Shown here in pieces: positions 1 through 9,501 of a DNA stretch of 64,000 bases. The stretch is from the IMG/VR virus record IMGVR_UViG_3300019360_000008, positions 18,883 through 82,882 of that record, one strand, 5' to 3'. Within the stretch, counting starts at the first letter, position 1; every line of letters starts with the position of its first letter. This stretch comes from a virus. The notes beneath the pieces are model-generated. The model ran no database searches. It was not told the origin of the DNA and saw only the letters and a list, made by a program, of their open reading frames with translations. Made by a program: the position numbers and the translations under genes.

Positions 1-1
1 G

Positions 2-3000
2 GCCACTACGGACGGTAATGTCATAACGAGTGTCACCATTATCGACTCGGGCTCTGGCTACACCAGTACCCCTGCGATCGCATTCGTTGGCGTCGGTACT
101 GGCGGTACCGCCACGGCCTACATAGACGGCGTGGTCAGCGTAGAAGTCACACATGGTAGTTTCGGTTACTCAACGGCACCCTCGGTAGTATTTACGGGCG
201 GTGGCGGCTCCGGGGCGACTGCTGAGGCCGTCATCAATGACGCCGGTATCATCACGGCCATAAACGTCACGTTCTCGGGCGGCGGTTACACCAGTGCTCC
301 GACCGTTACCTTCACCGGCATGGTGGTTGACCTAGACGTCACCAATGGTGGAACCGGCTATATCTCGGCCCCCACGGTCACGATCGCGCCTCCTCCGTCC
401 GGTACGACCGCTACGGCCATCGTCAATTTCTCCGGCGTCCTGCTGCGGGACGTCGACCGAGCGGCTGGCGGCGTCGACTACACGTCTGATCCGTCCGCTC
501 GCGTAGCAACGGATGACGGCGGCTACCACTCTCTACTCAAAGCCGAGATCTCCACGAACAGTGTCGTCGGAATACCGGTGACCTCCGCCGGCTCCGGCTA
601 CAATACACCCCCTCAAATCAGCTTCAGCGGTGGTGGCGGATGCGCAGCCGCTACCGCTTCCGTCTCTGGCGGCGGTGTCGTGTCAGCTTCGGTGTCCTTG
701 CCCGGTAAGGGCTACACCAGCCTGCCGCTGGTCCTCTTCCATAACGCCACCGGCACTGGGGCTGAGGCTGTAGCTACCCTCAAGGCGATCCAGGCCAAGG
801 TTATGCTCGGTGGTGAAGGCTACCTGGTCGGTGACTCCATCACGCTTGCGGGCGGAACCTTTGGTACCGGTGCGGTGGTCCAAGTGGCCAGTGTTACGAG
901 CGCCAACGGTATCGTTGGCGAAATCACGGCCGTTACGGTCCTAACTCCGGGGTCTTACTCCGAACTACCCGGCAATCTCGTCGAGCAGGACATCACGAGC
1001 GGTGTCGGCGTCGGTGCCAACTTCCGAGTGTTCTGGGGCGTAAACGATCTCACCATCACGGACCCGGGCTCCGGCTATGTTGGTGCCACGACGGTCTCGT
1101 TCGCCAACGGCGGTCAGGTCCGCGCGACGCCCATCATGGACTCGGGCGACGGGATCGACCACATCGTTATATCTCACGCGGGCGCCCACTTTACGTCGGC
1201 TCCCACGGTAGTCCTGTCTGGCGCTGTCGCCGCCGTGGATCCTGTTCTCGGGGCCGCGGTGATCGACGGGGACGGTATCCTGTCTCTCATCACCATCACG
1301 GACCCCGGCATCGGGTTCGGTCAGTTCGGCCCCGGCGGGGTGGAACGAATCGTCATCCGCTCCGGTGGTACTGGTTACACTGCGACTCCGGCGGTTGTAC
1401 TTGTGGGCGATGACGGTTCCGGTGCGACCGCTACGGCGTTCGTCAGCGGCGGCAAGGTTACTAGCGTGCTCGTTACGGCACCTGGCAATAATTACAGAAA
1501 TCCTCCCGTGGTTACTTTCGTTGGCGGTAATGGATCTGGCGCGGAAGCGGCAGCTTATCTACAACGTGCGGTCGGGTTCAGTGGTGGGGGTCGCGCCGTC
1601 TCCGGCGTCCCAACGGTCACGAACGGATCGGTCACCGATGTACAAGTTACCGCGGGCGGAACTGGCTACTCGGCCAGCTTCCCGGTGAGCTTCATTGGCG
1701 GTGGCGGTTCCGGTGCGACCGCTACGGCGTTCGCCACGGCAGGCGTCGTCACCAGCGTCCTGATCCTTACTCCTGGCTCTGGCTACACTACGGCTCCGGC
1801 GGCTGACTTCTCGGCCGGCCTCGGAACTGGGGCTACGGCCACGGTTACGATCTCTCTCAATGAACTTGAACTCGACGAGGTCGTCGCAACCACGCCGGGC
1901 TCGGGGTATTCCTACCAGCCTCGTCCGGTGTTCACCGCGGCGCCTGGCGGTGGGGCTGAGGCAACCGCCTCCGTCCTGGCCGGCGCAGTCACCAGCATCT
2001 CGGTTGACAACGGTGGCTCCCGCTTTACGGTGGCACCGATCGTCATCTTATCAGGTGGTGGCGGCTCCGGGGCCAAAGCTTCCGCCTCGATCACGAACGG
2101 AGTGGTCACCAGCATATCGGTCGACGCCGGCGGTACAGGCTATTCCAGTGCCCCTACGGTCAGCTTCTCGATGGGTGCCGGCGCCGAGGGTGAAACCCGA
2201 CTCAAGGCGGTATCCGCCACGGTCCTCGCGGCCGGTGCTGGTTACGCGGTAAGTGACACCATTACGGTGAATGGCGGCGATCCAGACAGTCCGCTGATCC
2301 TGGACGTCGTTTCAATCGGTTTTGCCGGTGACATCACGGCAGTCGCCATAAATGATGCAGGCTCTTACAAAGTGGTCGCCCCGAACGGGAGCGGACAGCT
2401 TAGTACGTCTGGCACTGGTGTCGGTGCCACATTCGCAATCGATTGGGGCGTCGAGAAGACCATCATCACGGCCGGCGGTCAGAACTACCCAACGCCTCCA
2501 ATCATCGGATTTTGTGGCGGCGGGCAGGCCGAAGCCTACTTCGTCCCTGGCGGTGAGGTCCTGAGCCTCACGATCGACATTCCCGGCGACGGTTATACAT
2601 CTCCTCCGACAGTCTCCTTCACGGGCGGCGGCGGAACTGGTGCAGCCGCGGTGGCGACCATCAGTGGCGACGGCGGCTCCCGTAGCGCAACGAAGCTGCA
2701 GATCCGAACTTATCACGACGATTACGACGACAACGCCACGGTTGAATTTCCGGCGCCAAACCAAGCTGATTTCTTTTACAATCTGTTCGCGGACCCCGTG
2801 GCTAAGAGCCGTTGGCCGTCCGTACCGACGGAGAAGACCACATTCCTGATGAACGGCCTCGAAACCCTCACGGGCGTACTCAATGAGGGCACCAAGGACT
2901 TCGACACCGTCGACTGCGACGTCGGCCTCTCCCGGAAGGCCATATATTGGACAACGAACCACATCGACGCTTGTCCGTGGGATCGGTTCTACGAGACCTT

Positions 3001-3703
3001 CCGGCGCGAGCCTGGAACTGGCGGAACCGACAACATCCTGCCAGGCACCGGCGATGATGCCCAGGATACAAACTTTCGTTGGTGGGAGCACACCTACAAA
3101 TACGAACCCAATCGCAATAAGGGCTGGCTGTATATCAACCGACTCAGCCGGTTCCATCAGTCTGGCCGGGTGGTTAGTCTCGCGGTCGAAAGTCCGTTGC
3201 AGTTGATCAACCTGGAGAATGGGCAAGACAGTGGTGGTCGTCCTCTCCCTGGACAGCTATTGCTACGTCTGAACAACCAGACCAATATCTTGTCGGCGGT
3301 AAGCCCACAAATAGACATGTCGACCACTGGCACCGTGGTGGCTATCTACCAGAACCTTACGGGTCGCAACGTGATGCTCTCGTCCGTTATCCTTACGACA
3401 ATCTTCCAGCTCACCGGAGCTGGGTCAGTCGTTACAGCAAACAACGCACGGATTACGATCGGTACCCAGGCCGGAAACTTTCGGAACATTATCGGCAATC
3501 TGAATCCGAACACGGTCACCCAGGCCGGCCGCGATTGTAACCTCATCGACCAGAACCAGGTCAAGGAGCTATTCCCCGACGAGGACTTTGCATACTCACT
3601 CATCGCCCCCAATGAGATCGTCTACCTGAAGGTGGATGAAGCCGCTGGCGGTCCAATCCAGTCGCAGATTGCTGTGGCCCGCCTCAAAGGTCACGTGCTC
3701 TAA
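2..3703 (+). CDS. Repetitive glycine-rich virion appendage or tail-fibre-like protein, 5' truncated by the window
   Basis: The reading frame is open from base 2, so the true start lies upstream. About the first 890 residues are repeats of roughly 30-40 residues with a loose consensus such as GGTGYTSAPTVTFTGGGGSG followed by ATATA and VTSVxV. Such repeats are known from phage virion and fibre proteins and probably form a beta-solenoid shaft; this is inference. The last ~300 residues are not repetitive, are rich in aromatic residues, and would be a head or attachment domain. The next two genes follow with almost no gap, so this is likely the end of a tail or fibre operon. The exact virion role is unknown. 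Confidence 0.7.
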   Translation, partial: ATTDGNVITSVTIIDSGSGYTSTPAIAFVGVGTGGTATAYIDGVVSVEVTHGSFGYSTAPSVVFTGGGGSGATAEAVINDAGIITAINVTFSGGGYTSAPTVTFTGMVVDLDVTNGGTGYISAPTVTIAPPPSGTTATAIVNFSGVLLRDVDRAAGGVDYTSDPSARVATDDGGYHSLLKAEISTNSVVGIPVTSAGSGYNTPPQISFSGGGGCAAATASVSGGGVVSASVSLPGKGYTSLPLVLFHNATGTGAEAVATLKAIQAKVMLGGEGYLVGDSITLAGGTFGTGAVVQVASVTSANGIVGEITAVTVLTPGSYSELPGNLVEQDITSGVGVGANFRVFWGVNDLTITDPGSGYVGATTVSFANGGQVRATPIMDSGDGIDHIVISHAGAHFTSAPTVVLSGAVAAVDPVLGAAVIDGDGILSLITITDPGIGFGQFGPGGVERIVIRSGGTGYTATPAVVLVGDDGSGATATAFVSGGKVTSVLVTAPGNNYRNPPVVTFVGGNGSGAEAAAYLQRAVGFSGGGRAVSGVPTVTNGSVTDVQVTAGGTGYSASFPVSFIGGGGSGATATAFATAGVVTSVLILTPGSGYTTAPAADFSAGLGTGATATVTISLNELELDEVVATTPGSGYSYQPRPVFTAAPGGGAEATASVLAGAVTSISVDNGGSRFTVAPIVILSGGGGSGAKASASITNGVVTSISVDAGGTGYSSAPTVSFSMGAGAEGETRLKAVSATVLAAGAGYAVSDTITVNGGDPDSPLILDVVSIGFAGDITAVAINDAGSYKVVAPNGSGQLSTSGTGVGATFAIDWGVEKTIITAGGQNYPTPPIIGFCGGGQAEAYFVPGGEVLSLTIDIPGDGYTSPPTVSFTGGGGTGAAAVATISGDGGSRSATKLQIRTYHDDYDDNATVEFPAPNQADFFYNLFADPVAKSRWPSVPTEKTTFLMNGLETLTGVLNEGTKDFDTVDCDVGLSRKAIYWTTNHIDACPWDRFYETFRREPGTGGTDNILPGTGDDAQDTNFRWWEHTYKYEPNRNKGWLYINRLSRFHQSGRVVSLAVESPLQLINLENGQDSGGRPLPGQLLLRLNNQTNILSAVSPQIDMSTTGTVVAIYQNLTGRNVMLSSVILTTIFQLTGAGSVVTANNARITIGTQAGNFRNIIGNLNPNTVTQAGRDCNLIDQNQVKELFPDEDFAYSLIAPNEIVYLKVDEAAGGPIQSQIAVARLKGHVL

Positions 3704-3709
3704 TTCGTT

Positions 3710-4588
3710 ATGGCCTCGATCAAACTGATCAAATATATGTCCGAAGCCCTCACGGGGCAGCCGGCCAATCAGCAGGTGTGGCCCATCAGCATCACGGCTG
3801 AAGGTATCGACATGCCCAGCGAGATCTTCGTCTATCACATCGCCGTAGCCGGAAGCGCCTTCGATGGCGACATATTTGAGTGTGTTGCCAGTCCGCCCCA
3901 GCTGCATGAACTTCCTGCTAACCAAGCGGCTCCGATCAGCGAGGATTACCAGGTTCCGTTCTACCGTCGGAATATTTGTGAATTCTTTGCGAGATCGGCC
4001 TCTGAAGCTCAGCGCATCTGGGAAGTCATCCAAGAAGACGTCGCCATCCTGGTCCGGGATGTCAATGCCAGCAATACCCTCACGGCGGTTGAAGTAGCAG
4101 CCGTGACCGAGGAAGCAATCGTTCAGGAAAGCCAAAGCATGCACCCTCCAATTCGTCACCTTCTGTCTTATCATCCATGCGGCGTGGCCGGCCTCGTCGT
4201 CGACGTGCAGACCATCTCGGCCCCATTCACGCCCGACAAGGACGGCTGGCTACCAACCAGCCAGGCAGGTTCATTCCTACCTCCTCCCGGCGGCGTCTTG
4301 TTCTACAACATCGAGCAGGATCCCGAGCTTAAGGCGTTGTTCCCGCTCAAGGAGCCCTGGAGTGGACATCAACTTACGCGCAACGGCATCTTGCTGCAGT
4401 TTGGCGTACACTACACGATCACGAAGGACACGATCTGGTGGCTGGAGTTCAACCCTGCGACACTCGCTGCGTACACGCGCTTGACCGGACAGGTCCAAGA
4501 TGCCAACTTTCCGTGGCCTGTTGATTACGTTAACCGGAACAATCCTGGCGACACGACCCCTAATTTCACCTTACAGATCTTCCAATGA
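3710..4588 (+). CDS. Probable virion-associated protein of unknown function
   Basis: A 292-residue protein without a domain I recognise. It starts six bases after the repeat protein and its stop overlaps the next start in an ATGA junction, so it is co-translated with its neighbours. The C-terminal third has a stretch ending in GQVQDANFPWPVDYVN that resembles receptor- or fibre-associated beta-rich proteins only in general composition. Position directly after a fibre-like protein suggests a tail or baseplate accessory protein; this is inference from context. Confidence 0.6.
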   Translation: MASIKLIKYMSEALTGQPANQQVWPISITAEGIDMPSEIFVYHIAVAGSAFDGDIFECVASPPQLHELPANQAAPISEDYQVPFYRRNICEFFARSASEAQRIWEVIQEDVAILVRDVNASNTLTAVEVAAVTEEAIVQESQSMHPPIRHLLSYHPCGVAGLVVDVQTISAPFTPDKDGWLPTSQAGSFLPPPGGVLFYNIEQDPELKALFPLKEPWSGHQLTRNGILLQFGVHYTITKDTIWWLEFNPATLAAYTRLTGQVQDANFPWPVDYVNRNNPGDTTPNFTLQIFQ

Positions 4589-5025
4589 GTAACTTTGCCA
4601 TTCCGGGGTTTATGGTGCCGGAGACCCCGAAGAACGATGAGCGTATTTTCGCAACGCCTGACGGTACAATCATTTGGGACGTTATGCCCGCTCCCGACGA
4701 TCGGCAGCTGCCTGTCTTCGATTTTGAGCTGTCGCTCTTCCATCGTGGTAAGGACATGCGCCGATTGGTGATCGACCAAAACCAGATCACGTTAATGAAT
4801 ATCGCGAACGAACTGGGAAGTCGGATCATTCGGGCCGTCATACCGGCAAGCTGCGTAGCCATCGAGCCCGGAACCTTCCGTCTTGAGGCGTTTATGGGGG
4901 CAGGGCGTCAGCGCGTAGCTGAGAAGTGGGTCACGGTTGAACCGTCAGTGGTCAATGAAGCTGTCCTGCAACTCAACCAACTTCACGATTGCCCGACTTG
5001 GCTCAAGCCCGACACATCGTCCTGA
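4585..5025 (+). CDS. Hypothetical protein at the end of the fibre operon
   Basis: A 146-residue protein that begins inside the stop of the preceding gene (ATGA overlap). No recognised domain. Its last 43 bases overlap the 3' end of the convergent minus-strand gene, an unusually tight tail-to-tail arrangement that leaves no room for a separate terminator. Likely a small virion or assembly factor by position only. Confidence 0.55.
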   Translation: MSNFAIPGFMVPETPKNDERIFATPDGTIIWDVMPAPDDRQLPVFDFELSLFHRGKDMRRLVIDQNQITLMNIANELGSRIIRAVIPASCVAIEPGTFRLEAFMGAGRQRVAEKWVTVEPSVVNEAVLQLNQLHDCPTWLKPDTSS

Positions 5026-7430
5026 CCGGGCTCCTCCGGGTCTTCTGCAGAGTCATCAATCCGCAACTTAATCGGCCGTCCATAAAAGTCAGACAAGAGG
5101 GCGGTCAACCTCTCTGCATCTACCAGGAGGTTTTTTGCTCCGTACGGCCGAGGATTTAACCCGGCTGCCTGCAGCTCCCCCATAAGGGTGCTGCGACTCT
5201 TATTCATACGACGCACGAGTGCGATGGCGGCCTGATCCACCAGGCTGAACTTAAACAACCGACTAGGGTCAACAGGGGCGCACCGGAGCAAAATCTCAAA
5301 CAACAGCGGTGTCTCATTAGAGAGTAGGTAGTTGCCTCGGTGATCGGTATACCGCTCGATAGCTGCCTGACCTTCGCGCAACAGCACGGGATAATTAGGC
5401 AGCTCGCGAGAGACCAGTTGATGGCTGACTCCCCGGGTACGCAGGAAGCCCTGGATGACGCTGTGAAAGATGTTGCGGGCCAGCCATATAACCTGGCACT
5501 TCTGCTCTGGCGTCATTGGTGCGCCAATGACGGCTCCAGTAGGTGAGACAATGAAACATGGGTAGCTCAGTGTACGGAGCAGTTCAGGTGCCGCGCATTT
5601 GACCATACACGGAAACCCGTTCATAGCTTCAAAGGCCCATTTGACTCCTACGTCCGTGATATAAAGCGGACCCTTCTGCTCCAAGCCGAGCAGTACGGCC
5701 GTTAAAATCTCGGTAGTATCTTTCCCGGCGTGAACCTCGATAGGTCCTAGCGGGGCTTTTAGGTACGCGCGAAGTATCATGGCCACTACGAGCGCAATAG
5801 CGGTACGAGCAGCCGGAGGAACTTCCTGCTTCAAATCGCACGTCGGTACCTCCGTGAAGCAACAAAACTGGTCAAAATGTTTACGGCCTGGATGTGGAAT
5901 ACGAGAGCTGGTCTGTACCCCCGTGGTGCGAATAACCCAGCTGGGAGTCTCGTACACATCCAGTCCAGTCCACCCAAGAGCGCCCACACCGCGACGGCTC
6001 ATGACTTCAGAGACTTGCTGCACCATAATGGCCCGAATCAACTTTGAATGGGTTGAGTCCAGGATACAGGGAAGCTTGGATGCAGAGTCCGGCAAGGTCT
6101 CACTGACAGCAGCTTGCGCCAGGAACTCCAGAACGTCGGGCTTGGTCAGGTCCTTTTTCCTGATCGAAACCGGGTAAGTTCGGTTGTCGAAAATAAGTCG
6201 GCCGGCGTAGAAGACCTCAGACATTTTCCCTGCATCCATGAAGGTCAGGGCATAGTCGATGTGGATCAGGAAGTTCGTCAAGGCAATGTGTTCGGTCCCC
6301 TTGATCGCAATTAGCCCGGTAGTCGTTTCTCGGATCTCGTACGGCCCTGAGCGATACACCCGAAGCTGGTCCAGAAGAACTTGCAGTTTAGTTGCCTGAC
6401 TGAAAAGCTTTGCATCTTTCAAATCTTGTTGTAATCCGACCACAAGATCTTGCTCGTGCCGTATGAATGTCAGGACTTCGCGAATCGTGGGGTCAATCTT
6501 TTCGCTTGTCAAGAGGCGGGCCAACTCTCCAGTCACGAACTGCTGAGACATCACGCGGGTATTGTCGGGCAGTTGAACCTGCAGTGAATGGAAATTACGA
6601 CGGTGCAGAATAATGTCCTTCAAGGAATGCGTCGAGTAGGCGATCCCAACGTTGAGTCGATAGTCGTTGTACTGGTTGGCTGGTGTCTGACGAACGCAGA
6701 CGACGCCACGCATTTTGTCGGCACTGGCGAACTCGGCCGAGTACACGCGACAGACCTCCATGTCCTTACGAAGGATTCGGGACTCTATCCAGTGAGTACC
6801 GAGTATACCAAAAAAGGTTGTGCGACAGCGCTCGACCTCGACCCACTGATCAACGCCAGTCCTGACATCCACCACACGCCAAGCGGCAATGGTCCAGGGG
6901 TTGCGCATATACGGGAAACACGCGTATGTTCCTTTGGTGTCAAACTTTGCATCTATGAGACCGTGGATAGCCTGTCCGGTAATGCCGAGTACGAAGGGGG
7001 CTACCGCAAGAGGGTTGAGCCCTTGCTTGGTCATCCACATGTTCACGATCGCCAGCTGTGGATCGTTTACGATATTACCTCTCATCCTAATGAACGTCAT
7101 GAACTTAGCTCGACGTTCAGCAGCTTCACCGATTGTAACATCGCGGTACAGCTCCGGAGAGTAGCTGCCTCCGGTCAGCAGGCTGCCGTAGGTGCAGATC
7201 AGGTAGTCAATCGCTGACTCATAAGACCCTGACCTGAATGCCAGGAAGTCCAGTATGCTGCCGGCGATAAACTTGCCGGATTCCGTTAGTTCCACGATGC
7301 CACCTTGGTCAACGCGGAAGCGTAATCCTGCGTCCTCAAACACATAATTTCGCGGGCTTACTTCCTTAACCTCGATCCCCAGCGCGTGGAGGACCTGCCA
7401 AGCATCCATCTGCTCAATCTTCAGTTGCAT
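4983..7430 (-). CDS. Large protein of unknown function, possibly primase or primase-helicase related
   Basis: An 815-residue minus-strand gene isolated among plus-strand genes. The N-terminal ~110 residues (ALGIEVKEVSPRNYVFEDAG, then an aromatic ILDFLAFRSGSYESAIDYL) look like the CHC2-like N-terminal fold of DnaG-type primases but without the zinc cysteines. A middle region (residues ~150-230) has features of a primase core. At about residue 580 is HAGKDTTE, which looks like a degraded P-loop. I therefore suspect a primase-helicase relative whose catalytic sites may be lost. This is inference; no motif is decisive. It shares an intergenic region with a divergent plus-strand gene. Confidence 0.5.
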   Translation of the reverse strand: MQLKIEQMDAWQVLHALGIEVKEVSPRNYVFEDAGLRFRVDQGGIVELTESGKFIAGSILDFLAFRSGSYESAIDYLICTYGSLLTGGSYSPELYRDVTIGEAAERRAKFMTFIRMRGNIVNDPQLAIVNMWMTKQGLNPLAVAPFVLGITGQAIHGLIDAKFDTKGTYACFPYMRNPWTIAAWRVVDVRTGVDQWVEVERCRTTFFGILGTHWIESRILRKDMEVCRVYSAEFASADKMRGVVCVRQTPANQYNDYRLNVGIAYSTHSLKDIILHRRNFHSLQVQLPDNTRVMSQQFVTGELARLLTSEKIDPTIREVLTFIRHEQDLVVGLQQDLKDAKLFSQATKLQVLLDQLRVYRSGPYEIRETTTGLIAIKGTEHIALTNFLIHIDYALTFMDAGKMSEVFYAGRLIFDNRTYPVSIRKKDLTKPDVLEFLAQAAVSETLPDSASKLPCILDSTHSKLIRAIMVQQVSEVMSRRGVGALGWTGLDVYETPSWVIRTTGVQTSSRIPHPGRKHFDQFCCFTEVPTCDLKQEVPPAARTAIALVVAMILRAYLKAPLGPIEVHAGKDTTEILTAVLLGLEQKGPLYITDVGVKWAFEAMNGFPCMVKCAAPELLRTLSYPCFIVSPTGAVIGAPMTPEQKCQVIWLARNIFHSVIQGFLRTRGVSHQLVSRELPNYPVLLREGQAAIERYTDHRGNYLLSNETPLLFEILLRCAPVDPSRLFKFSLVDQAAIALVRRMNKSRSTLMGELQAAGLNPRPYGAKNLLVDAERLTALLSDFYGRPIKLRIDDSAEDPEEPGQDDVSGLSQVGQS

Positions 7431-7453
7431 ATTGTTTAGCCCCAGAGTATCCT
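7425..7453 (+). promoter_or_regulatory. Predicted sigma70-like promoter for the 7462 gene
   Basis: TTGCAT at 7425-7430, a 17-base spacer, and TATCCT at 7448-7453. Transcription would start about 7460, at the ATG at 7462, so the message would be nearly leaderless. The -35 box lies over the first codons of the divergent 815-residue gene. Confidence 0.45.
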
Positions 7454-7461
7454 ACCGACGT

Positions 7462-8505
7462 ATGGATTTCATCACTGATCAGTCCGGTCGGTACCTGGTT
7501 CAGCTCTCCAGGCTACTCGACGTCCCTGACTTCGTCAAGAGCGCCGCAGTCGATCTTGATGAGGTCGCCGGACTTCAGCCGCATGAATTTGCCGACTCTG
7601 TTAACCGCGAGTTTCCTATTGTGGATCCGGGTCAAGTGTACCTTGGGCTGGCGTACGTGAAACTCGCCGGTATCGAGAACCCCCAGCTGGTTACCCGGCT
7701 CAAGCGCGCCGCCGCCCTCCACAAGATTGAGGGAGAAATTGCCAAACTGGACGAAGTCCTCGGTGCGCAGACCAAGCAGGCCAATACCCATGATTTTGCA
7801 GTCACGATCGATTTTGAGGGCGCCCCGGATCACATGAAGGTCGCCGGCATCAAGAATTTCTATCCGATCCATACGCCGGAGGCCATCGAGAATTCAGCCC
7901 GCCAGATCTGTGCTGATCAGAGTCGAATACCAATGGGCCTTTTCATCGCGGGCTGTCAGGCCCTCGTAAAGGCTGCGCGTACTCATGCGGTACCACCGCG
8001 GCTGATCCCGTCCACGGTTTGGGAGTTCGGCGATGATTACTTCGTGGATTACGACCACGTGTCGTTCCAGGCTGCGAAGCGGGCTAGCGTCACGGGTGAT
8101 GAAATTTACCGCGAGATCGCCAAGTCTGCATCTGAGGATCTCAACACTCCCATCGGGGATTGGATTGACGCTTGGCGTGAAGCTGATCACCAGCACGGCA
8201 TTGAAGGCAAGCCGGGAGTGAAGGATGCATATCTGGTCTTTTACTCAGGAGTTGACAAGCAAGCGTTCGATCAGCGTATGGCTGACTGGCTTGTGGTGGG
8301 TGGTGCGGCCGTTCCCAAGAGTGCATTGGCCGCTGTGCCGCTCGACGCGCTCCGGAAGAATTTCCCTTCGGCGGTGGCAGGTGATTTGACGACTCTTGTC
8401 AAGCATGCTACCAATGATACGGGAATGAAATTGCAGGAAGTCTGTCAATCCTTGTCAGAGCCGGTTCAGAAGGTTCTTCTGAGTCTGGTTCTGCGTCATG
8501 CCTGA
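7462..8505 (+). CDS. Hypothetical protein, 347 residues
   Basis: No recognised domain. The N-terminus (MDFITDQSGRYLVQLSRLLD) and many charged helices suggest a soluble, largely alpha-helical protein. I chose ATG at 7462 rather than the in-frame TTG at 7432 because a promoter-like pair ends just before it. The stop shares one base with the next ATG (TGATG), so the two genes are probably co-translated. The content recalls structural chaperone-like or head-interior proteins found near virion genes, but there is no direct evidence. Confidence 0.6.
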   Translation: MDFITDQSGRYLVQLSRLLDVPDFVKSAAVDLDEVAGLQPHEFADSVNREFPIVDPGQVYLGLAYVKLAGIENPQLVTRLKRAAALHKIEGEIAKLDEVLGAQTKQANTHDFAVTIDFEGAPDHMKVAGIKNFYPIHTPEAIENSARQICADQSRIPMGLFIAGCQALVKAARTHAVPPRLIPSTVWEFGDDYFVDYDHVSFQAAKRASVTGDEIYREIAKSASEDLNTPIGDWIDAWREADHQHGIEGKPGVKDAYLVFYSGVDKQAFDQRMADWLVVGGAAVPKSALAAVPLDALRKNFPSAVAGDLTTLVKHATNDTGMKLQEVCQSLSEPVQKVLLSLVLRHA

Positions 8506-9074
8506 TGAATCTCTCGGACTTGAGTCAAGCACGACCGACTCTTAACCAGAAGCAGGTTGTCGCTGCCCTTATGGACGCCGCGACTTATGCGACCGTCCTT
8601 CACGTCATCCTTCTCGTCAAGTATGGCGAGGACATCTACGAGGTTGACCCTTTGGAGTTATACGCACGTATCAAAGACGACTTCGGCGTCACGCTACCGG
8701 AGGCCAACGAGCAGCGCATCCAGGCAATTCTTTTATCGACCAGCACTGATGCATTCTACGAAGACATCCGTGTGTTCACCGCTACTTGTAATACCCTTTT
8801 GGCCGGCGATCCGGGCTTCGAGAGTATGGACGATCTTTCGGTCGCCGAGATATTTTGGGCGCTATTCGAGGTTGAGTTGAACCACGGCGAAGAAGAACCT
8901 TGTCCGGAGATTCAAGCAATGATCGCCCATGAAGTACGTGAAGAGGCCGAAGATAGCTCCGGCCTAGAACGTCCGAATTATGTATTGGGCGAGCTGGCCG
9001 AGCATAGGAAGAATTTGAGAAACCAGCTTATTAAGATCGGCATTAAGGATTTCGAGCTGCCCAAGATCTCCTAG
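8505..9074 (+). CDS. Hypothetical acidic helical protein
   Basis: A 189-residue, acidic, helix-rich protein with no motif I recognise. It overlaps the upstream stop by one base and ends just before a 168-base gene-free regulatory stretch, so it closes a two-gene transcription unit. Runs of Glu/Asp (around residues 126-152) and a basic C-terminal segment with RKNLRNQLIKIG are the only notable features. Confidence 0.6.
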   Translation: MNLSDLSQARPTLNQKQVVAALMDAATYATVLHVILLVKYGEDIYEVDPLELYARIKDDFGVTLPEANEQRIQAILLSTSTDAFYEDIRVFTATCNTLLAGDPGFESMDDLSVAEIFWALFEVELNHGEEEPCPEIQAMIAHEVREEAEDSSGLERPNYVLGELAEHRKNLRNQLIKIGIKDFELPKIS

Positions 9075-9242
9075 CTGGTTTCGCCCGCCACCTCCCCCCC
9101 CCCACCGCCAAGGGTCTTTTCGTGCAATAGACCCTCTGTACGTGCTATAAGGTTTTGGAGAGACCCTAAAGGTCAATCCTATGTTATGTAGTATTACATA
9201 ATGAACACCACTAACCATAATCACAACTAAACAACAACGCTT
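9075..9242 (+). promoter_or_regulatory. Gene-free regulatory region with inverted repeats, a C-run and AT-rich promoter elements
   Basis: Contains a run of ten C (9094-9103), a hairpin AGGGTCT (9111-9117) / AGACCCT (9129-9135), another copy of AGACCCT at 9161-9167 with a small hairpin GACC/GGTC (9162-9165, 9171-9174), and a perfect palindrome TTATGTA-GTAT-TACATAA (9184-9201) that looks like an operator. -10-like boxes are TATAAG (9146) and CATAAT (9197). The first hairpin may end the upstream unit, although no T-tract follows. Confidence 0.5.
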
Positions 9243-9464
9243 ATGAAAAACTTGAAATCACTCTTCGTCGTTAACCTCGTCGCTTCGGCCATGATCAGCT
9301 TCTTGCTGGTCGGCTTCCTGCTTTACAGATCTCAGCCCAAGACCAGTGAGGTCATTATCGACGTCAAGGCCGAAACCGCCTTCGCCGTCTCGGCCATGAT
9401 CAGCTTCTTGCTGGTCAGCTTCCTGCTTCATAAATCTCAGCCCAAGGCCAAACTCAAATCATGA
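9243..9464 (+). CDS. Small membrane protein with two copies of a transmembrane module
   Basis: A 73-residue protein made of two near-identical halves. Each half carries a hydrophobic segment (AMISFLLVGFLLYRSQPK and AMISFLLVSFLLHKSQPK) followed by a basic-polar end. This predicts two short membrane helices. A third, separate copy of the module is encoded just downstream at 9502. The copies are also alike at DNA level (the 19-base core starting CATGATCAGCTTCTTGCTG recurs), so they arose by recent local duplication. Function unknown; small membrane peptides of this kind in phages act in lysis control, exclusion or inner-membrane effects. Confidence 0.6.
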   Translation: MKNLKSLFVVNLVASAMISFLLVGFLLYRSQPKTSEVIIDVKAETAFAVSAMISFLLVSFLLHKSQPKAKLKS

Positions 9465-9501
9465 TCAGCTTCTTGCTGTCAATGCGCCAACCAATAAAGT
9501 T

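Noticed and set aside
2312-3226. Minus-strand open frame of 304 codons opposite the repeat protein
   Set aside because: It is a shadow of a GC-biased coding strand: no conserved motif, composition rich in Arg and Val, and the plus-strand frame continues cleanly through it.
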